Below, one piece after another: positions 51,041 through 60,169 of a DNA stretch of 64,000 nucleotides (the first letter of the stretch is position 1; the number at the start of each line of letters is the position of its first letter). The position numbers were made by a program, and so were the translations under genes. Source of the stretch: Chloracidobacterium sp. (lineage in GTDB: Bacteria; Acidobacteriota; Blastocatellia; Pyrinomonadales; Pyrinomonadaceae); NCBI GenBank assembly GCA_015075585.1, contig JABTUB010000001.1, positions 1,164,501 through 1,228,500 on the forward strand. The letters run 5' to 3'. Under the pieces are notes generated by a model. It made no database searches. It worked only from the letters and a program-made list of their open reading frames with translations, and was not told the origin of the DNA.

Positions 51041-51982
51041 ATGCAGCAGTGCTCTTTAGCGACAATTGAAAAGATCATCGAAATCATAGATGTTGAGCAA
51101 CGAGCGATAAATAACCGAGAATTACTTGCGATATGTGCTGAAGAAGCTGATTACTTATTGACAGATCCGCACCTTTGTCACGAGATTGCCGAAGTTGCCT
51201 TGAATCTGCTGATCGTTAGAAAGTCCGGGAGACAATTACTTTCTTCAGGCGAACCGGCCAAAGCTTGCGACGAAGTTCTTCGACCTCTGCAAGAGCGACT
51301 TCCAAGCCAAACCTGGCGAAGTGCAAATCAGATAACTTATCAACAGTTTTCCACGCCGGCACAGATCGCGTACCTCTCAGCATATCTACTGAATTTGAAC
51401 GAGAATGACACTGTGCTTGAGCCGTCATGCGGTACTGGCAGTCTTGCTGTTTGGGCAAAGGCAGCGGGAGCGACTGTTGTTACTAATGAAATAGATCCAA
51501 GAAGACAACAACTTACGAAACTGATCGGATTCGAGCCTACCGGACAAAATGCCGAGTTCATCGACGACCTTCTGCCTGAGAGTATTGCACCGGACGTTGT
51601 TCTGATCAACCCGCCGTTCTCATCAAGCGGTGGGCGCGTAGTTCGGAATCGTAACAAGTTCGGGCTTCGGCATGTTGAGTCCGCACTTCGGCGTCTCTCA
51701 AGCGGAGGCAAGTTTGCAGTTATCCTTGGGGATGGCGGATCACCAAAAAGTTTATCAGGCAAGCTATTCTGGGACTCGCTTTTGCCCGTCATTCGCATTG
51801 CCAGATCGATTAGTCTCCCCGGTCGCGAGTATTACCGGAACGGCACAACCGTCGGCGTGACTTTGATATTTGGTCACAAATTCTCAGTCAACGAACCGGC
51901 TAGTGATGTTCACACTGACAATCACGAGAACTTCCAAAGTGTCGAAGCAGCTTTCGACGCAATCAAATCTGAAAAGATATGA
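51041..51982 (+). CDS. DNA methyltransferase (N6-adenine type)
   Basis: A 313-residue SAM-dependent methyltransferase. Motif I is VLEPSCGTGSLAVWAKAAG, and the catalytic motif IV is NPPF (VVLINPPFSSSGGR), as in N6-adenine/N4-cytosine DNA methylases; FGLRHVESALRRLSSGGKFAVIL is the following helix-strand. No restriction enzyme gene is adjacent. Its stop overlaps the next ATG (ATGA). With the Strawberry-notch helicase it forms the methylase-helicase pair known from phages and plasmids (for example P1 DarB is such a fusion), which is thought to protect incoming DNA. Here the two domains are on separate genes. Confidence 0.88.
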   Translation: MQQCSLATIEKIIEIIDVEQRAINNRELLAICAEEADYLLTDPHLCHEIAEVALNLLIVRKSGRQLLSSGEPAKACDEVLRPLQERLPSQTWRSANQITYQQFSTPAQIAYLSAYLLNLNENDTVLEPSCGTGSLAVWAKAAGATVVTNEIDPRRQQLTKLIGFEPTGQNAEFIDDLLPESIAPDVVLINPPFSSSGGRVVRNRNKFGLRHVESALRRLSSGGKFAVILGDGGSPKSLSGKLFWDSLLPVIRIARSISLPGREYYRNGTTVGVTLIFGHKFSVNEPASDVHTDNHENFQSVEAAFDAIKSEKI

Positions 51983-52677
51983 ACTACCGGGAACTTCACG
52001 AAGCCGTCAAAAACGGCTCGATCATCGGCGCCGTTGATGCCAGTGGCAGGAAAACCAGATTCTTTATTTCTGACAGCGGAAGTCTGTGTCGATTCAAACC
52101 ACGCAGCAGCCGACGCGGATACATTTTGCTCGAACCTGATGTGGAGCGCTTCAAGTACTTCATCAATGTTCAGCCTCCGCTGACCGGTGAAGAGAAAGCT
52201 AGAAAGGATTACCGAATTATCGAAAAGTACAAGCGGATGGCAGGCGATGCAAGTTTTACGAATCCATTCATCCGCGAGTGTCTGGCGCTGCCGGATTACC
52301 ATGGGTGGAAAAATGTTCTTGTTGAGCCGAACTCATGGGAAAAGGCTAAAGAAAAGCGGCCGAAAACGCTGTACGAACTGCACATAACGACCGGAACCAA
52401 TCTCGACGGCAAGGTGATCTCGTTGAACCGAGTTGCCAAAAAGTATCCGCGCGAAATCGAAGAGCTCCGCGAATGCATTCGGGCCAAGTTAGCAAGGATG
52501 ATTATCACAGGTCGCTGGGCCAAGTTTGCCGGATACGACATCTCGATAGAAACCGAATACAACGCCGAGACCGGCGATTTTCGCGGTTTCTTGTCATTGG
52601 AATATGCAGGTTGCGGCAACGGTTATTATTACCTGCTCATTAACGATGAAAACTTCATCGGCTACGATGTCGATTGA
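51979..52677 (+). CDS. Hypothetical protein between methyltransferase and helicase genes
   Basis: A 232-residue protein whose ATG overlaps the methyltransferase stop (ATGA) and whose TGA overlaps the TTG start of the helicase, so all three are translationally coupled. It is soluble, with an N-terminal NYRELHEAVKNGSIIGAVDASGRKTRF region, a basic RRGYILLEPDVERFKYF stretch and a final beta-rich GRWAKFAGYDISIETEYNAETG domain. No catalytic motif or family was recognised. Its conserved position between the two antirestriction-type enzymes suggests an accessory subunit. Confidence 0.65.
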   Translation: MNYRELHEAVKNGSIIGAVDASGRKTRFFISDSGSLCRFKPRSSRRGYILLEPDVERFKYFINVQPPLTGEEKARKDYRIIEKYKRMAGDASFTNPFIRECLALPDYHGWKNVLVEPNSWEKAKEKRPKTLYELHITTGTNLDGKVISLNRVAKKYPREIEELRECIRAKLARMIITGRWAKFAGYDISIETEYNAETGDFRGFLSLEYAGCGNGYYYLLINDENFIGYDVD

Positions 52678-55600
52678 ATCCAATTTGCCTCCCGCCTTCA
52701 ATTCAAGCTGCCAACTACGAAGAAATGTTATCAAGTTACCAACAATCCGCGGACATTCCTGCGCCTTTTTCAGGGGCGGCATCGGCCACTGTATCCGTAG
52801 AAACGAGCGAGTCGGATAAGACGGGTCATATACTGGCCTACGCACCCAGATTCGTCGCCGGCGGAGTTCAACACCCAGGAGTAATAGTTGAAACCCCGGG
52901 ACTCGCTAATGTGGAACCACCATCGATAACTTACCGGCCACATCTGCCTAGCGAACTTGCTTTGAGTGGAAAACTGTCGGCAATGCAGCTTGAGAGAATT
53001 ATCTATGCCGGACAGGCTCATCATCAGAGGCTCAGCGACGGAGCGCGTGCCGGTATCAGCATCGGAGACGGAACGGGTACGGGTAAAACAGCGTCGCTGG
53101 CCGGGATCGTTCTGGATAACTGGTTTCACGGGCGAAGGCGCTCTGTTTGGTTCTCGGTAAAAGCCGATCTCATTGAAGCAGTTTCGGATGAGTTTGAAAG
53201 ACTCGGACTTAAACCGCCGATAAAACTGATAAACGATTTTCAGTCTGACAGCGATATCGCGTTCGGTGACGGCATACTTTTCTGTACATACCGATCACTG
53301 ATTGCTCGTTCTAAAGTCGGACATCGCCGGATCGATCAAATTATTAATTGGTTGGGTAAAGACGGTGTTGTAATCTTCGACGAGGGGCATAAAGCCAAAT
53401 ATGCGTTTGCGGATGATCGCGGCAAGTCAACCCAAACCGGTGCGGCAGTTCTTGAGATACAAGATCCGATCCGTTTCCCGAATCTGAGAGTGGTCTATTC
53501 TTCGGCTACCTCGGCAGGTGAGATAAGACATCTTGCCTATATGTCGAGGCTCGGATTATGGGGAGAAGGCACGAATTTCCCGCTTGGTTTTGAGCAGTTC
53601 GCAGAAGAGATTGAATCCGGCGGCGTTGGTGCACTCGAAATGGTCTGCCGCGACCTGAAGGCGATGGGCCGGTACCTTTGCGGAAACCTGAGTATGGGAA
53701 TCGATCCGAAGTCGGGCCTTGCCGTTGAATTTCGAGAGGTGACGCACTGGCTTACACCTGCTCAGAGACAAATGTATGACAACATGGCTCAAGGATGGCA
53801 GGAGGTATTCAAAAATATTCACCGGGCGCTTGATCTTACAAATTCCGGCAAGGCCACACGAGCTCAGGCGGTCAATCAATTTTGGGCCCAGCATCAACGA
53901 TGTTTTCGGAATCTGATTACCGCATTCAAAGTGCCGACGCTCATACGGGAGATAGAAGATGCACTTGGCAGGTCAGAGTCGGTTGTCGTTTCGATTACCG
54001 GCACCGGTGAGAGCCAGACAAAGAAACAGATCGAATGGGGAGCTGATCAGGAAGAAGCAATTGACAGCCTCGATTTTAGCCCGCGTGAAACTCTGACAAG
54101 GCTTGTTGCCAGCTGCTTCCCGACCGCCTGCTTTCAGGAACGCACCAACCCATACAGCGGCACGACCGAATACATTCCTGTTCTCGATGCCGATGGAAAT
54201 CAGGTCGAGAGCCGTGCGGCTTTACAGTTAAGAAGCGAACTTCTGGATAAACTCTCTATTCTTGAAGTTCCTGAACACCCGCTTGATCAGCTTGTAAATT
54301 ATTTTGGAGTTGAAAATGTCTCGGAAATGACCGGCCGCAAGAAAAGGCTTATCCGAACGATGTCTGGAACCCTTGAATACAGGCCACGCCAACTTCCCGG
54401 CGTTCCGTCGAAGCTGATCAATCTGCATGAGAAGAACGCTTTTCAGAACGGCGACAAGAGAATAGCCATAATGTCCGAGGTAGCTTCAACCGGTGACAGC
54501 CTTCATGCCGGTTGTAATGTCGGGAACAAGCAGCGCCGCCTTCATATTGCCGCCGAATTGAAATGGTCAGCCGATAAGCAGATACAGGACTTTGGCCGTA
54601 CGCACAGAACCGGACAGGTTGCCCCTCCCGTGTATCTTTTGGTCTTTACCGAACTTGGGGGCGAAAAACGATTTTCCGCTACCATTGCCCGCAGGCTTGG
54701 GAATATGGGGGCTCTTACCAAGGGTGATAGAAAAGCGGAAAAGGCGGGCAATCTTGATAAATACAATCTAGAATCAAAGGAAGGCCGCTCTGCACTCAAT
54801 ATTATTCTGTCGAACATAATGCGGGGCACAGAAGTGCCTGGTCTTGACGATGCTAAGCAGGCTGTGCGTGACATGGGGCTTACAAAAACTGTCGATGGAG
54901 TCGAAGATGTTCCGGACAGCGAGAAGACTAATATTCCAAGATTCCTGAACAGGCTCCTTTCGCTTGAAGTAGAAAGGCAGAATGCTTTGTTCGACTATTT
55001 TTACTCGACCTTTCAGGAGACGCTTGAATATTTAAAACAGCAGGGCAAGCTCGACGACGGCATGGAAGACCTCAAAGCCGTTTCAGTTAAGATCGCCGAG
55101 CCGCCGAAGGTGCTTCATAACGATGCTCTAACCGGTGCGAAAACGGTGTATTACAATCTGATCCTCAAAGTTGCGACAAAGCCGGCTGGATTCCGCGAAC
55201 TTGCCTCGGACGAGATCCACCAGTTCTTTCAGCATAGAGAGAACGGTACTTTCGTTGCTGTCCGCAAGACTCTTTCGCATACCGATCCGGAAACCGGGGA
55301 AAGATACCAAATGTATTCGATCTCAAAACCCGTGGGCAGAAATCTTTCGTATATTCCTGAGCGAGAACTGAACCAAAAATACCGAGTCGTCCCCAAAACG
55401 AAAGCAGAAAAATGGTGGATCGAGGAAGAGGACAAGATCCCGGAGTTTGAACATAGAACGGTTCATTTGCTGAGCGGAGCACTGCTCCCCATCTGGAAAT
55501 ATCTCAAAACTTTGAGCAAAGATGCCCTCAATATTGTGAGGACAACCACGGACGACTGTATGCGGCTGGTCGGGGTAAAGATATCCGACGAATGGCTGGT

Positions 55601-56057
55601 GGATATACGAAGGCATTTTGGTCTGAGGTCGAAAACTCCGACAACTGCCCAAGAAGTCCTCCGAATAACTGATTTTGAGCACAACACGGTCAAACTTATC
55701 GCTGATATTGAAATTAGGACTGCACGATTTCAGGGGATGCTTCTAACCGAAGTTTGCCCGTCAACTCTCGATCAGATCAAGGAGCTGCGCGAAATAGGGC
55801 TTGTCAATATCGCCCAGCACGGCAAGCAACGATTCTTTCTGCCGCAAGATGAGCCTTCAGCAATTGCTTGCCTTGAAAAGGTCATCGAATTATATCCGCC
55901 GGATTCAAGCGAGTCTGGATTGCTGACTGAGATTGAAACGAGTCATGAGATATTTGCCAAGGATGAACCTATACAACTTCCTGAGTGGCTCATTGAACCC
56001 GATATAGATTTAGTCGCAGACTTGATTCGACAACCAGAGTTTAATTCGTTGGGCTAA
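52674..56057 (+). CDS. Strawberry-notch-like superfamily 2 helicase
   Basis: A 1127-residue protein. It starts at TTG 52674 overlapping the upstream stop. Walker A GDGTGTGKTASLAG (about residues 131-144) follows an N-terminal KLSAMQLERIIYAGQAHH entry typical of Strawberry-notch (SNO) helicase domains. Walker B is VVIFDEGHKAKYAF (about 235). Motif III is VVYSSATSAGEIRH, and the C-terminal SNO domain has EKNAFQNGDKRIAIMSEVASTGDSLHAG and DFGRTHRTGQVAPPVYLLVF. ATP-driven translocation on DNA is expected. About 350 C-terminal residues are unrecognised. Paired with the methylase, it resembles the phage and plasmid DNA-protection modules. Confidence 0.9.
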   Translation: MNPICLPPSIQAANYEEMLSSYQQSADIPAPFSGAASATVSVETSESDKTGHILAYAPRFVAGGVQHPGVIVETPGLANVEPPSITYRPHLPSELALSGKLSAMQLERIIYAGQAHHQRLSDGARAGISIGDGTGTGKTASLAGIVLDNWFHGRRRSVWFSVKADLIEAVSDEFERLGLKPPIKLINDFQSDSDIAFGDGILFCTYRSLIARSKVGHRRIDQIINWLGKDGVVIFDEGHKAKYAFADDRGKSTQTGAAVLEIQDPIRFPNLRVVYSSATSAGEIRHLAYMSRLGLWGEGTNFPLGFEQFAEEIESGGVGALEMVCRDLKAMGRYLCGNLSMGIDPKSGLAVEFREVTHWLTPAQRQMYDNMAQGWQEVFKNIHRALDLTNSGKATRAQAVNQFWAQHQRCFRNLITAFKVPTLIREIEDALGRSESVVVSITGTGESQTKKQIEWGADQEEAIDSLDFSPRETLTRLVASCFPTACFQERTNPYSGTTEYIPVLDADGNQVESRAALQLRSELLDKLSILEVPEHPLDQLVNYFGVENVSEMTGRKKRLIRTMSGTLEYRPRQLPGVPSKLINLHEKNAFQNGDKRIAIMSEVASTGDSLHAGCNVGNKQRRLHIAAELKWSADKQIQDFGRTHRTGQVAPPVYLLVFTELGGEKRFSATIARRLGNMGALTKGDRKAEKAGNLDKYNLESKEGRSALNIILSNIMRGTEVPGLDDAKQAVRDMGLTKTVDGVEDVPDSEKTNIPRFLNRLLSLEVERQNALFDYFYSTFQETLEYLKQQGKLDDGMEDLKAVSVKIAEPPKVLHNDALTGAKTVYYNLILKVATKPAGFRELASDEIHQFFQHRENGTFVAVRKTLSHTDPETGERYQMYSISKPVGRNLSYIPERELNQKYRVVPKTKAEKWWIEEEDKIPEFEHRTVHLLSGALLPIWKYLKTLSKDALNIVRTTTDDCMRLVGVKISDEWLVDIRRHFGLRSKTPTTAQEVLRITDFEHNTVKLIADIEIRTARFQGMLLTEVCPSTLDQIKELREIGLVNIAQHGKQRFFLPQDEPSAIACLEKVIELYPPDSSESGLLTEIETSHEIFAKDEPIQLPEWLIEPDIDLVADLIRQPEFNSLG

Positions 56058-56077
56058 ATTGACCATCAATACAGGCT

Positions 56078-57646
56078 TCATTTCTGCAATCCTATCTTAT
56101 CGAGCACAGCGGTCCAGCGCGGATCGTCGTGGAGGTTGTCGAAGAATGGCCAGACTTTTAGATACGGAACGGTGCCGCCGCCGGCATCAACCATTTTTTC
56201 GAGTTCCGCGAAAGCCGCATCTTTGTCGCCCAGTTTGGCTAAAGCCATTACACGTCCGTATCCGCCAAACTTTAACGCCAATTCTAAGTACACACGCCAA
56301 AATCCAAGATTCCCGTCAGCGTCTAAGGCCGCTTTTAGTTTCGGTTCATATTCTTTGTAAATATCAGCATTTCCGCCGTAATCAATAAGCGGATAGACAT
56401 TCATTGCCTCTTTGAGCCTGTCGGCGGCGGTATAGATTGTAAATGCGTAAAAGTATGTACGTTTGAAATTCCGATCGAGTTTTCGGACTTCCTCGATGCA
56501 TCGAACCGCTTCGTCGTTTCGCCGGGCGAACATATAGGCGTAGCATTTATCACCACGAACCGCCATCGAGAGCGGATCGAGTTCAATTGCCTTGTCATAT
56601 TCCACAAGGCTTTCGTCGAATTTTCCTGTCAACGCGAGATATTCCGCAAGCCAGTGCCGGGCCTGCGCGTTCGACGGGTCGAGTTCCACAGCTTTTCGAT
56701 ATTCCTGTCCGGCAATCTCCCATTTAGGTTTCGGAGCAAGAAAAAGTTCGTTCATTCCTAACGAAGCGTGTGCCTGGCTCAATGTCGGATCGATCTCGAT
56801 AGCCTTACGCAGATAAGCCGTTACGACTCTGTATCGTTCATCATTTGGCAAAGCATTTTTGCTGCCTACGCTCATTTGACCGAGAGCGTTGGCGATGCCT
56901 GTATAAGGCAATGCGAATGTCGGATCCTTGTCAATGGCTGCCTTAAATTCGTCAACTGCCTTGTCGTAATAACTGTCGCCGATCGTCTCTTCACGGCGAT
57001 CCCAATAATATCTGCCACGTAAATAGTGCTGATAAGCCTCGCGGTTGCTCGCTCCGTATTTATCAAGATACTTTTGCTCTTCTTTGGAAAAGTTTACGTT
57101 GAATTCGTTCGAGATCGCGGAGCTTCTGCCGTCTCCATAGACAAAATTCCGATAGCTTACGAATATCCCAAATACCAACAGCACCAAAGCTGCCGCGATC
57201 CAATACTTGTATTCACGGAACGCGGACACTCTTGTCCGCTCTGCATCAGTTGTATCTGTAGCCGTCGTGTCTGTAGCCCGCACGTCAGTAAGGGCTTCAT
57301 TTTCAGATGTTCCGTTCTTCCCGTTTTTCTCGATCTTTTTTACATCCGCGATAAAACGGTATCCCTTTTTCGGCAGGTTTTCGATGAATTTTGGATTTTT
57401 TGAGTCATCGCCGAGTGCTTTTCTTATCTGGGCGATTGACACCGAAAGGTTTGATTCTTCGACAAAAGCCCGTCCCCAAACCTTGTCTAAAAATTCTTGT
57501 TTTGTAACGATCTGTCCGGGATTTTCAACCAAATGCAGCAATACCTGAACATTGCGCAGCTTCAGATTTACCCGTTCGCCGTCGTGATACAGGGTTTCTT
57601 CATCCGCATCAAGCCTAAATTCGCAAAAGTGAAATTCGTGGGACAT
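56078..57646 (-). CDS. Winged-helix DNA-binding protein with TPR repeats
   Basis: A 522-residue protein: N-terminal OmpR/PhoB-type winged helix (residues about 5-100; FRLDADEETLYHDGERVNLKLRNVQVL, QEFLDKVWGRAFVEESNLSVSIAQIRKALGD), a membrane helix at about 148-168 (YWIAAALVLLVFGIFVSYR), and a C-terminal TPR-like repeat array (for example AHASLGMNEL, ARHWLAEYLALTGKFDESLVEY, MAVRGDKCYAYMFARRND). This CadC-like layout is abundant in Acidobacteriota. It probably senses an envelope signal and regulates transcription directly from the membrane. It converges on the helicase gene 20 bp away and is divergent from the secreted-protein genes. No target sites were identified. Confidence 0.9.
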   Translation of the reverse strand: MSHEFHFCEFRLDADEETLYHDGERVNLKLRNVQVLLHLVENPGQIVTKQEFLDKVWGRAFVEESNLSVSIAQIRKALGDDSKNPKFIENLPKKGYRFIADVKKIEKNGKNGTSENEALTDVRATDTTATDTTDAERTRVSAFREYKYWIAAALVLLVFGIFVSYRNFVYGDGRSSAISNEFNVNFSKEEQKYLDKYGASNREAYQHYLRGRYYWDRREETIGDSYYDKAVDEFKAAIDKDPTFALPYTGIANALGQMSVGSKNALPNDERYRVVTAYLRKAIEIDPTLSQAHASLGMNELFLAPKPKWEIAGQEYRKAVELDPSNAQARHWLAEYLALTGKFDESLVEYDKAIELDPLSMAVRGDKCYAYMFARRNDEAVRCIEEVRKLDRNFKRTYFYAFTIYTAADRLKEAMNVYPLIDYGGNADIYKEYEPKLKAALDADGNLGFWRVYLELALKFGGYGRVMALAKLGDKDAAFAELEKMVDAGGGTVPYLKVWPFFDNLHDDPRWTAVLDKIGLQK

Positions 57647-57830
57647 ACAATCAATACGTTAACATATTCCCAAAATTATATCAATTTAGCCGAATTTATC
57701 TAAAATTCGGAGAAAATTCGGAGATTGTTAAGGACTTTTATTAAACAGCGCAATAACCTCGTGGAAGTGGAAACAAGTGGCAAACCTTATTCTGGTTTTG
57801 CCTGATGTTGACAAAAAAGGAGATAAAAAG

Positions 57831-58232
57831 ATGAAGCGATATATTTTTGTAACCTTTCTGATATTGGCAATAGGAGTTCTTATCCCAGAATCGAGACATG
57901 TTGAAGCGAACAACATTTTGACAGATCCGGCATTAGCCTATTGTCCGTATAAATACGGACCGGAAAACTCCGCAAGTATTACTGGCGGGACTGTTGTGTA
58001 TCAATGGGAATGTTATCCCCATTCATTGAACGATTCCGCCTACTGGACATTAAGGGCAAGGAGTGGAAATGGCGAAAGATATCGGGTAGTGATCAAAACA
58101 ACATATTACGGAGAAAAGGGGACATCTAAGGAAATTATAAGAACGGTAGGAAGCGAAATGGGAACTTTCGATTCCGATTATAGCTCCAGCATACCAATGG
58201 TTACTTTTCGTCTAGCGAAAACTGATGACTAA
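57831..58232 (+). CDS. Secreted hypothetical protein
   Basis: A 133-residue protein from ATG 57831, chosen because AAAGGAG lies 9 bp upstream; the open frame starts at 57777 but lacks a signal there. Signal peptide (YIFVTFLILAIGVLIPESRHVEA) and a mature beta-rich domain (YCPYKYGPENSASITGG, RARSGNGERYRVVIKTTYYG) with two cysteines (YCPYK and WECYP). No family recognised. It is the first of four small exported proteins encoded in a row beside the CadC-like regulator, possibly a regulated secretion set. Confidence 0.55.
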   Translation: MKRYIFVTFLILAIGVLIPESRHVEANNILTDPALAYCPYKYGPENSASITGGTVVYQWECYPHSLNDSAYWTLRARSGNGERYRVVIKTTYYGEKGTSKEIIRTVGSEMGTFDSDYSSSIPMVTFRLAKTDD

Positions 58233-58315
58233 TGTCTGATGAATCAGTAGGTTCTATACACGAAAACACGGTTTTCAATATTTTAGACCTCAACAAATTT
58301 TAAGGAGAAATAGAT

Positions 58316-58630
58316 ATGAAGAAAAGCAGTTTATCGATAATCGCAACGCTAATTTGTGCCGTTGCTATTTTTGCCGTTGTAACAAAAAAATACGGCGGTT
58401 CGGCTGAAGGCACGGCGACTGTGTATCAAGTTTATGGCGGCAAAGCACTCCGCTCATTCAGTGTCAGCGCGACTGAAAAATGTTATCACGACACAGAATC
58501 GGACGCGAAAAGCCGCCTTAAATCGTCGCTCGAATCTACCGCAAAGACGCAAAGCAAATATATTGCCGGCATTGAGGAAGTTCGCGTGTCCGATATCTAT
58601 TACGACATTGATACATGCAATGTTGATTAG
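58316..58630 (+). CDS. Secreted hypothetical protein
   Basis: A 104-residue protein with an N-terminal signal or anchor (MKKSSLSIIATLICAVAIFAVV), good AAGGAG 10 bp before ATG 58316. Mature part is helical and Lys/Ser/Thr-rich (KCYHDTESDAKSRLKSSLEST) and ends YYDIDTCNVD; two cysteines may pair. No family recognised. It is followed by the strong hairpin at 58642-58665. Confidence 0.5.
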   Translation: MKKSSLSIIATLICAVAIFAVVTKKYGGSAEGTATVYQVYGGKALRSFSVSATEKCYHDTESDAKSRLKSSLESTAKTQSKYIAGIEEVRVSDIYYDIDTCNVD

Positions 58631-58641
58631 TGACTCAGACC

Positions 58642-58665
58642 GCCTGTGGCTCCTCAGCCGCAGGC
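58642..58665 (+). other. Intergenic hairpin without T-tract
   Basis: GCCTGTGGCT (58642-58651), loop CCTC (58652-58655) and AGCCGCAGGC (58656-58665) make a 10-bp stem with one G-U wobble. It lies 24 bp before ATG 58689 and lacks a following T-run, so it may stabilise upstream mRNA or act as a processing site. Confidence 0.45.
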
Positions 58666-58688
58666 ATCCTTATGAACTGGAGATGAAA

Positions 58689-59216
58689 ATGAAAAAACTA
58701 CTGCCAATTTTACTGATACTTCAAATCTTCTGCATCGCCTCTTTCGCGCAGGAAAGTACAGCGACATTGGATGAAACACTTAGCTGGCTGAAACAAAAGA
58801 CTGTTGAATCAACGGTTCCTTCCTTTAACCCAGGTGGGGAAATGACACTAAGAAATAAGAGTGCTTTATTTGAAGGATGTTTTATGAGTTTAACGTCCGT
58901 ACTAACCTATAAGGGTGATAATGTATTTCGGTCTGAGGTTTCTCTTTCGGATCTGGATGAAACATCTATAGTTGTTAAGAGCGATCGAGTAGCTTCTTCA
59001 GGGTATAAAGATCCTGTATGGACAGTGGAAACTTGGGTAAAAAACAAGGCAAGACTGGTCAAATCGGTGGATGAAAAATTCGCAGCATATCCTGAACTCC
59101 AAGATCACTATAATTCAATTGCAATCACGGGTTTTGCAGTAAAAGAAATGGCAAATAGATATTCAAAAGCTTTAAGTCATGCAATAAAGTTGTGCAAACA
59201 GAAAGAGCCTTTTTAA
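58689..59216 (+). CDS. Secreted hypothetical protein, first of a tandem pair
   Basis: A 175-residue protein from ATG 58689 (GGAG 6 bp upstream; the earlier in-frame starts overlap the preceding gene). Its signal peptide (MKKLLPILLILQIFCIASFAQ) is nearly identical, at DNA level too, to that of the next gene at 59228: the first roughly 62 nt differ at only about 4 positions. The mature parts have diverged: ESTATLDETLSWLKQKTVES against EKKPTKQETMDWIADKMK shows only a common -ET-WI/L pattern. No known family. Function is unknown. Confidence 0.6.
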   Translation: MKKLLPILLILQIFCIASFAQESTATLDETLSWLKQKTVESTVPSFNPGGEMTLRNKSALFEGCFMSLTSVLTYKGDNVFRSEVSLSDLDETSIVVKSDRVASSGYKDPVWTVETWVKNKARLVKSVDEKFAAYPELQDHYNSIAITGFAVKEMANRYSKALSHAIKLCKQKEPF

Positions 59217-59227
59217 CGGAGAAAGTT

Positions 59228-59734
59228 ATGATGAAAAAACTACTGCCAATTTTACTGATACTTCAAATCTTCTGTATCGGCTCTTTTGCTCAGGAAAAGA
59301 AGCCGACTAAGCAGGAAACTATGGATTGGATCGCTGATAAAATGAAGTTAATTCAGGGCAGCTATACTTGGGAAAGAACTCACTATGAATATAAATCCGG
59401 GACGGTTCATTTTTGTCTCAAGTATCGGATGCCGTGGGGTGATGTGCTGCAAGAATGCTTTGATATCTCTTTGCAGAATGTACTAGAAATTTCTCCTCGT
59501 TATTATAATAAGAGCGAAAGTGGTTTTATAGTTTCCGGAAAAGATGTCATATGTCAAAATAGCGGCTGTCATAGTAAATTTTATTCTTGGTCAAATTCCT
59601 CCAGCAAAGAACAACTCGCCAGATTTGCTATAACAGATTTTTCATCGGAACCAAATCTGGAAGAAAGAATGTTCAAAGCCTTTCAAACTTTGGCTGAGTA
59701 CAACAATGCCGAAAAACCGAAAGAAACATTTTGA
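59228..59734 (+). CDS. Secreted hypothetical protein, second of a tandem pair
   Basis: A 168-residue protein, ATG 59228 (GGAG 7 bp upstream), signal peptide MMKKLLPILLILQIFCIGSFAQ, almost the same as its neighbour at 58689. The mature domain (ETMDWIADKMKLIQGSYTWERTHY and on) contains CLKYRMPWGDVLQECFDI and CQNSGCHSKFYSW with four cysteines, which the neighbour lacks. The pair probably arose by duplication with strong later divergence or by swapping mature domains on one signal peptide. No family recognised. Confidence 0.6.
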   Translation: MMKKLLPILLILQIFCIGSFAQEKKPTKQETMDWIADKMKLIQGSYTWERTHYEYKSGTVHFCLKYRMPWGDVLQECFDISLQNVLEISPRYYNKSESGFIVSGKDVICQNSGCHSKFYSWSNSSSKEQLARFAITDFSSEPNLEERMFKAFQTLAEYNNAEKPKETF

Positions 59735-60169
59735 TTAAAGCTCGGCAAATATAAAAGATCGATCAAATAATTGATGTTGTCAGTAAATTTAATTTGTAAA
59801 TTGTAGAGGGCGATATGGCAGAGACAGGACATGCGAGGATTTGCTGATTTGCTAAGATGAGTACTTTGTCGAAGCGTATGGTGCGTGTTTCGTCCTGTCG
59901 CGGGCAATTAAGTTGACCTTTTGCAGGCGTTACGCGAGTCGAATTTTGACTTAAGCTTTGTTAGCTATAAAGCGCGCACATCGTAGACGGAAGTGTTGAC
60001 GATGTAGACAGTTTTAATAGAGTCTCACCGGCCAACGGACAGTGTCTATTTTGATCGTAACTGTTGCTATTACTTAATTTACACATCCGGAATGTATTCG
60101 CAGCATAAGCGGCACGCAAATTGAATTACATCACTTCACTGAAATATAAATCAGACGGGAGAAGTGCCA
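59735..60169. other. Non-coding interval before the second AAA+ activator
   Basis: A 435-bp AT-rich gap with no credible gene. It contains the inverted repeat ACATCGT (59978-59984) with ACGATGT (59999-60005), two GTAGAC sites exactly 21 bp apart (59983-59988 and 60004-60009), and an inverted TGTCTA at 60043-60048. These lie about 120-190 bp before the activator start and may be its operator. I recognise no promoter or RNA gene elsewhere in it. Confidence 0.4.

Noticed and set aside
51041..56057. Complete restriction-modification or BREX/DISARM system
   Set aside because: Methylase and helicase are present but no endonuclease, PglX/PglZ, DrmA/DrmB or phospholipase-D gene was seen.
59683..59907. 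Leftward small gene in the gap before the second activator
   Set aside because: Overlaps the 3' end of the secreted-protein gene, no ribosome-binding site and no recognisable pattern.
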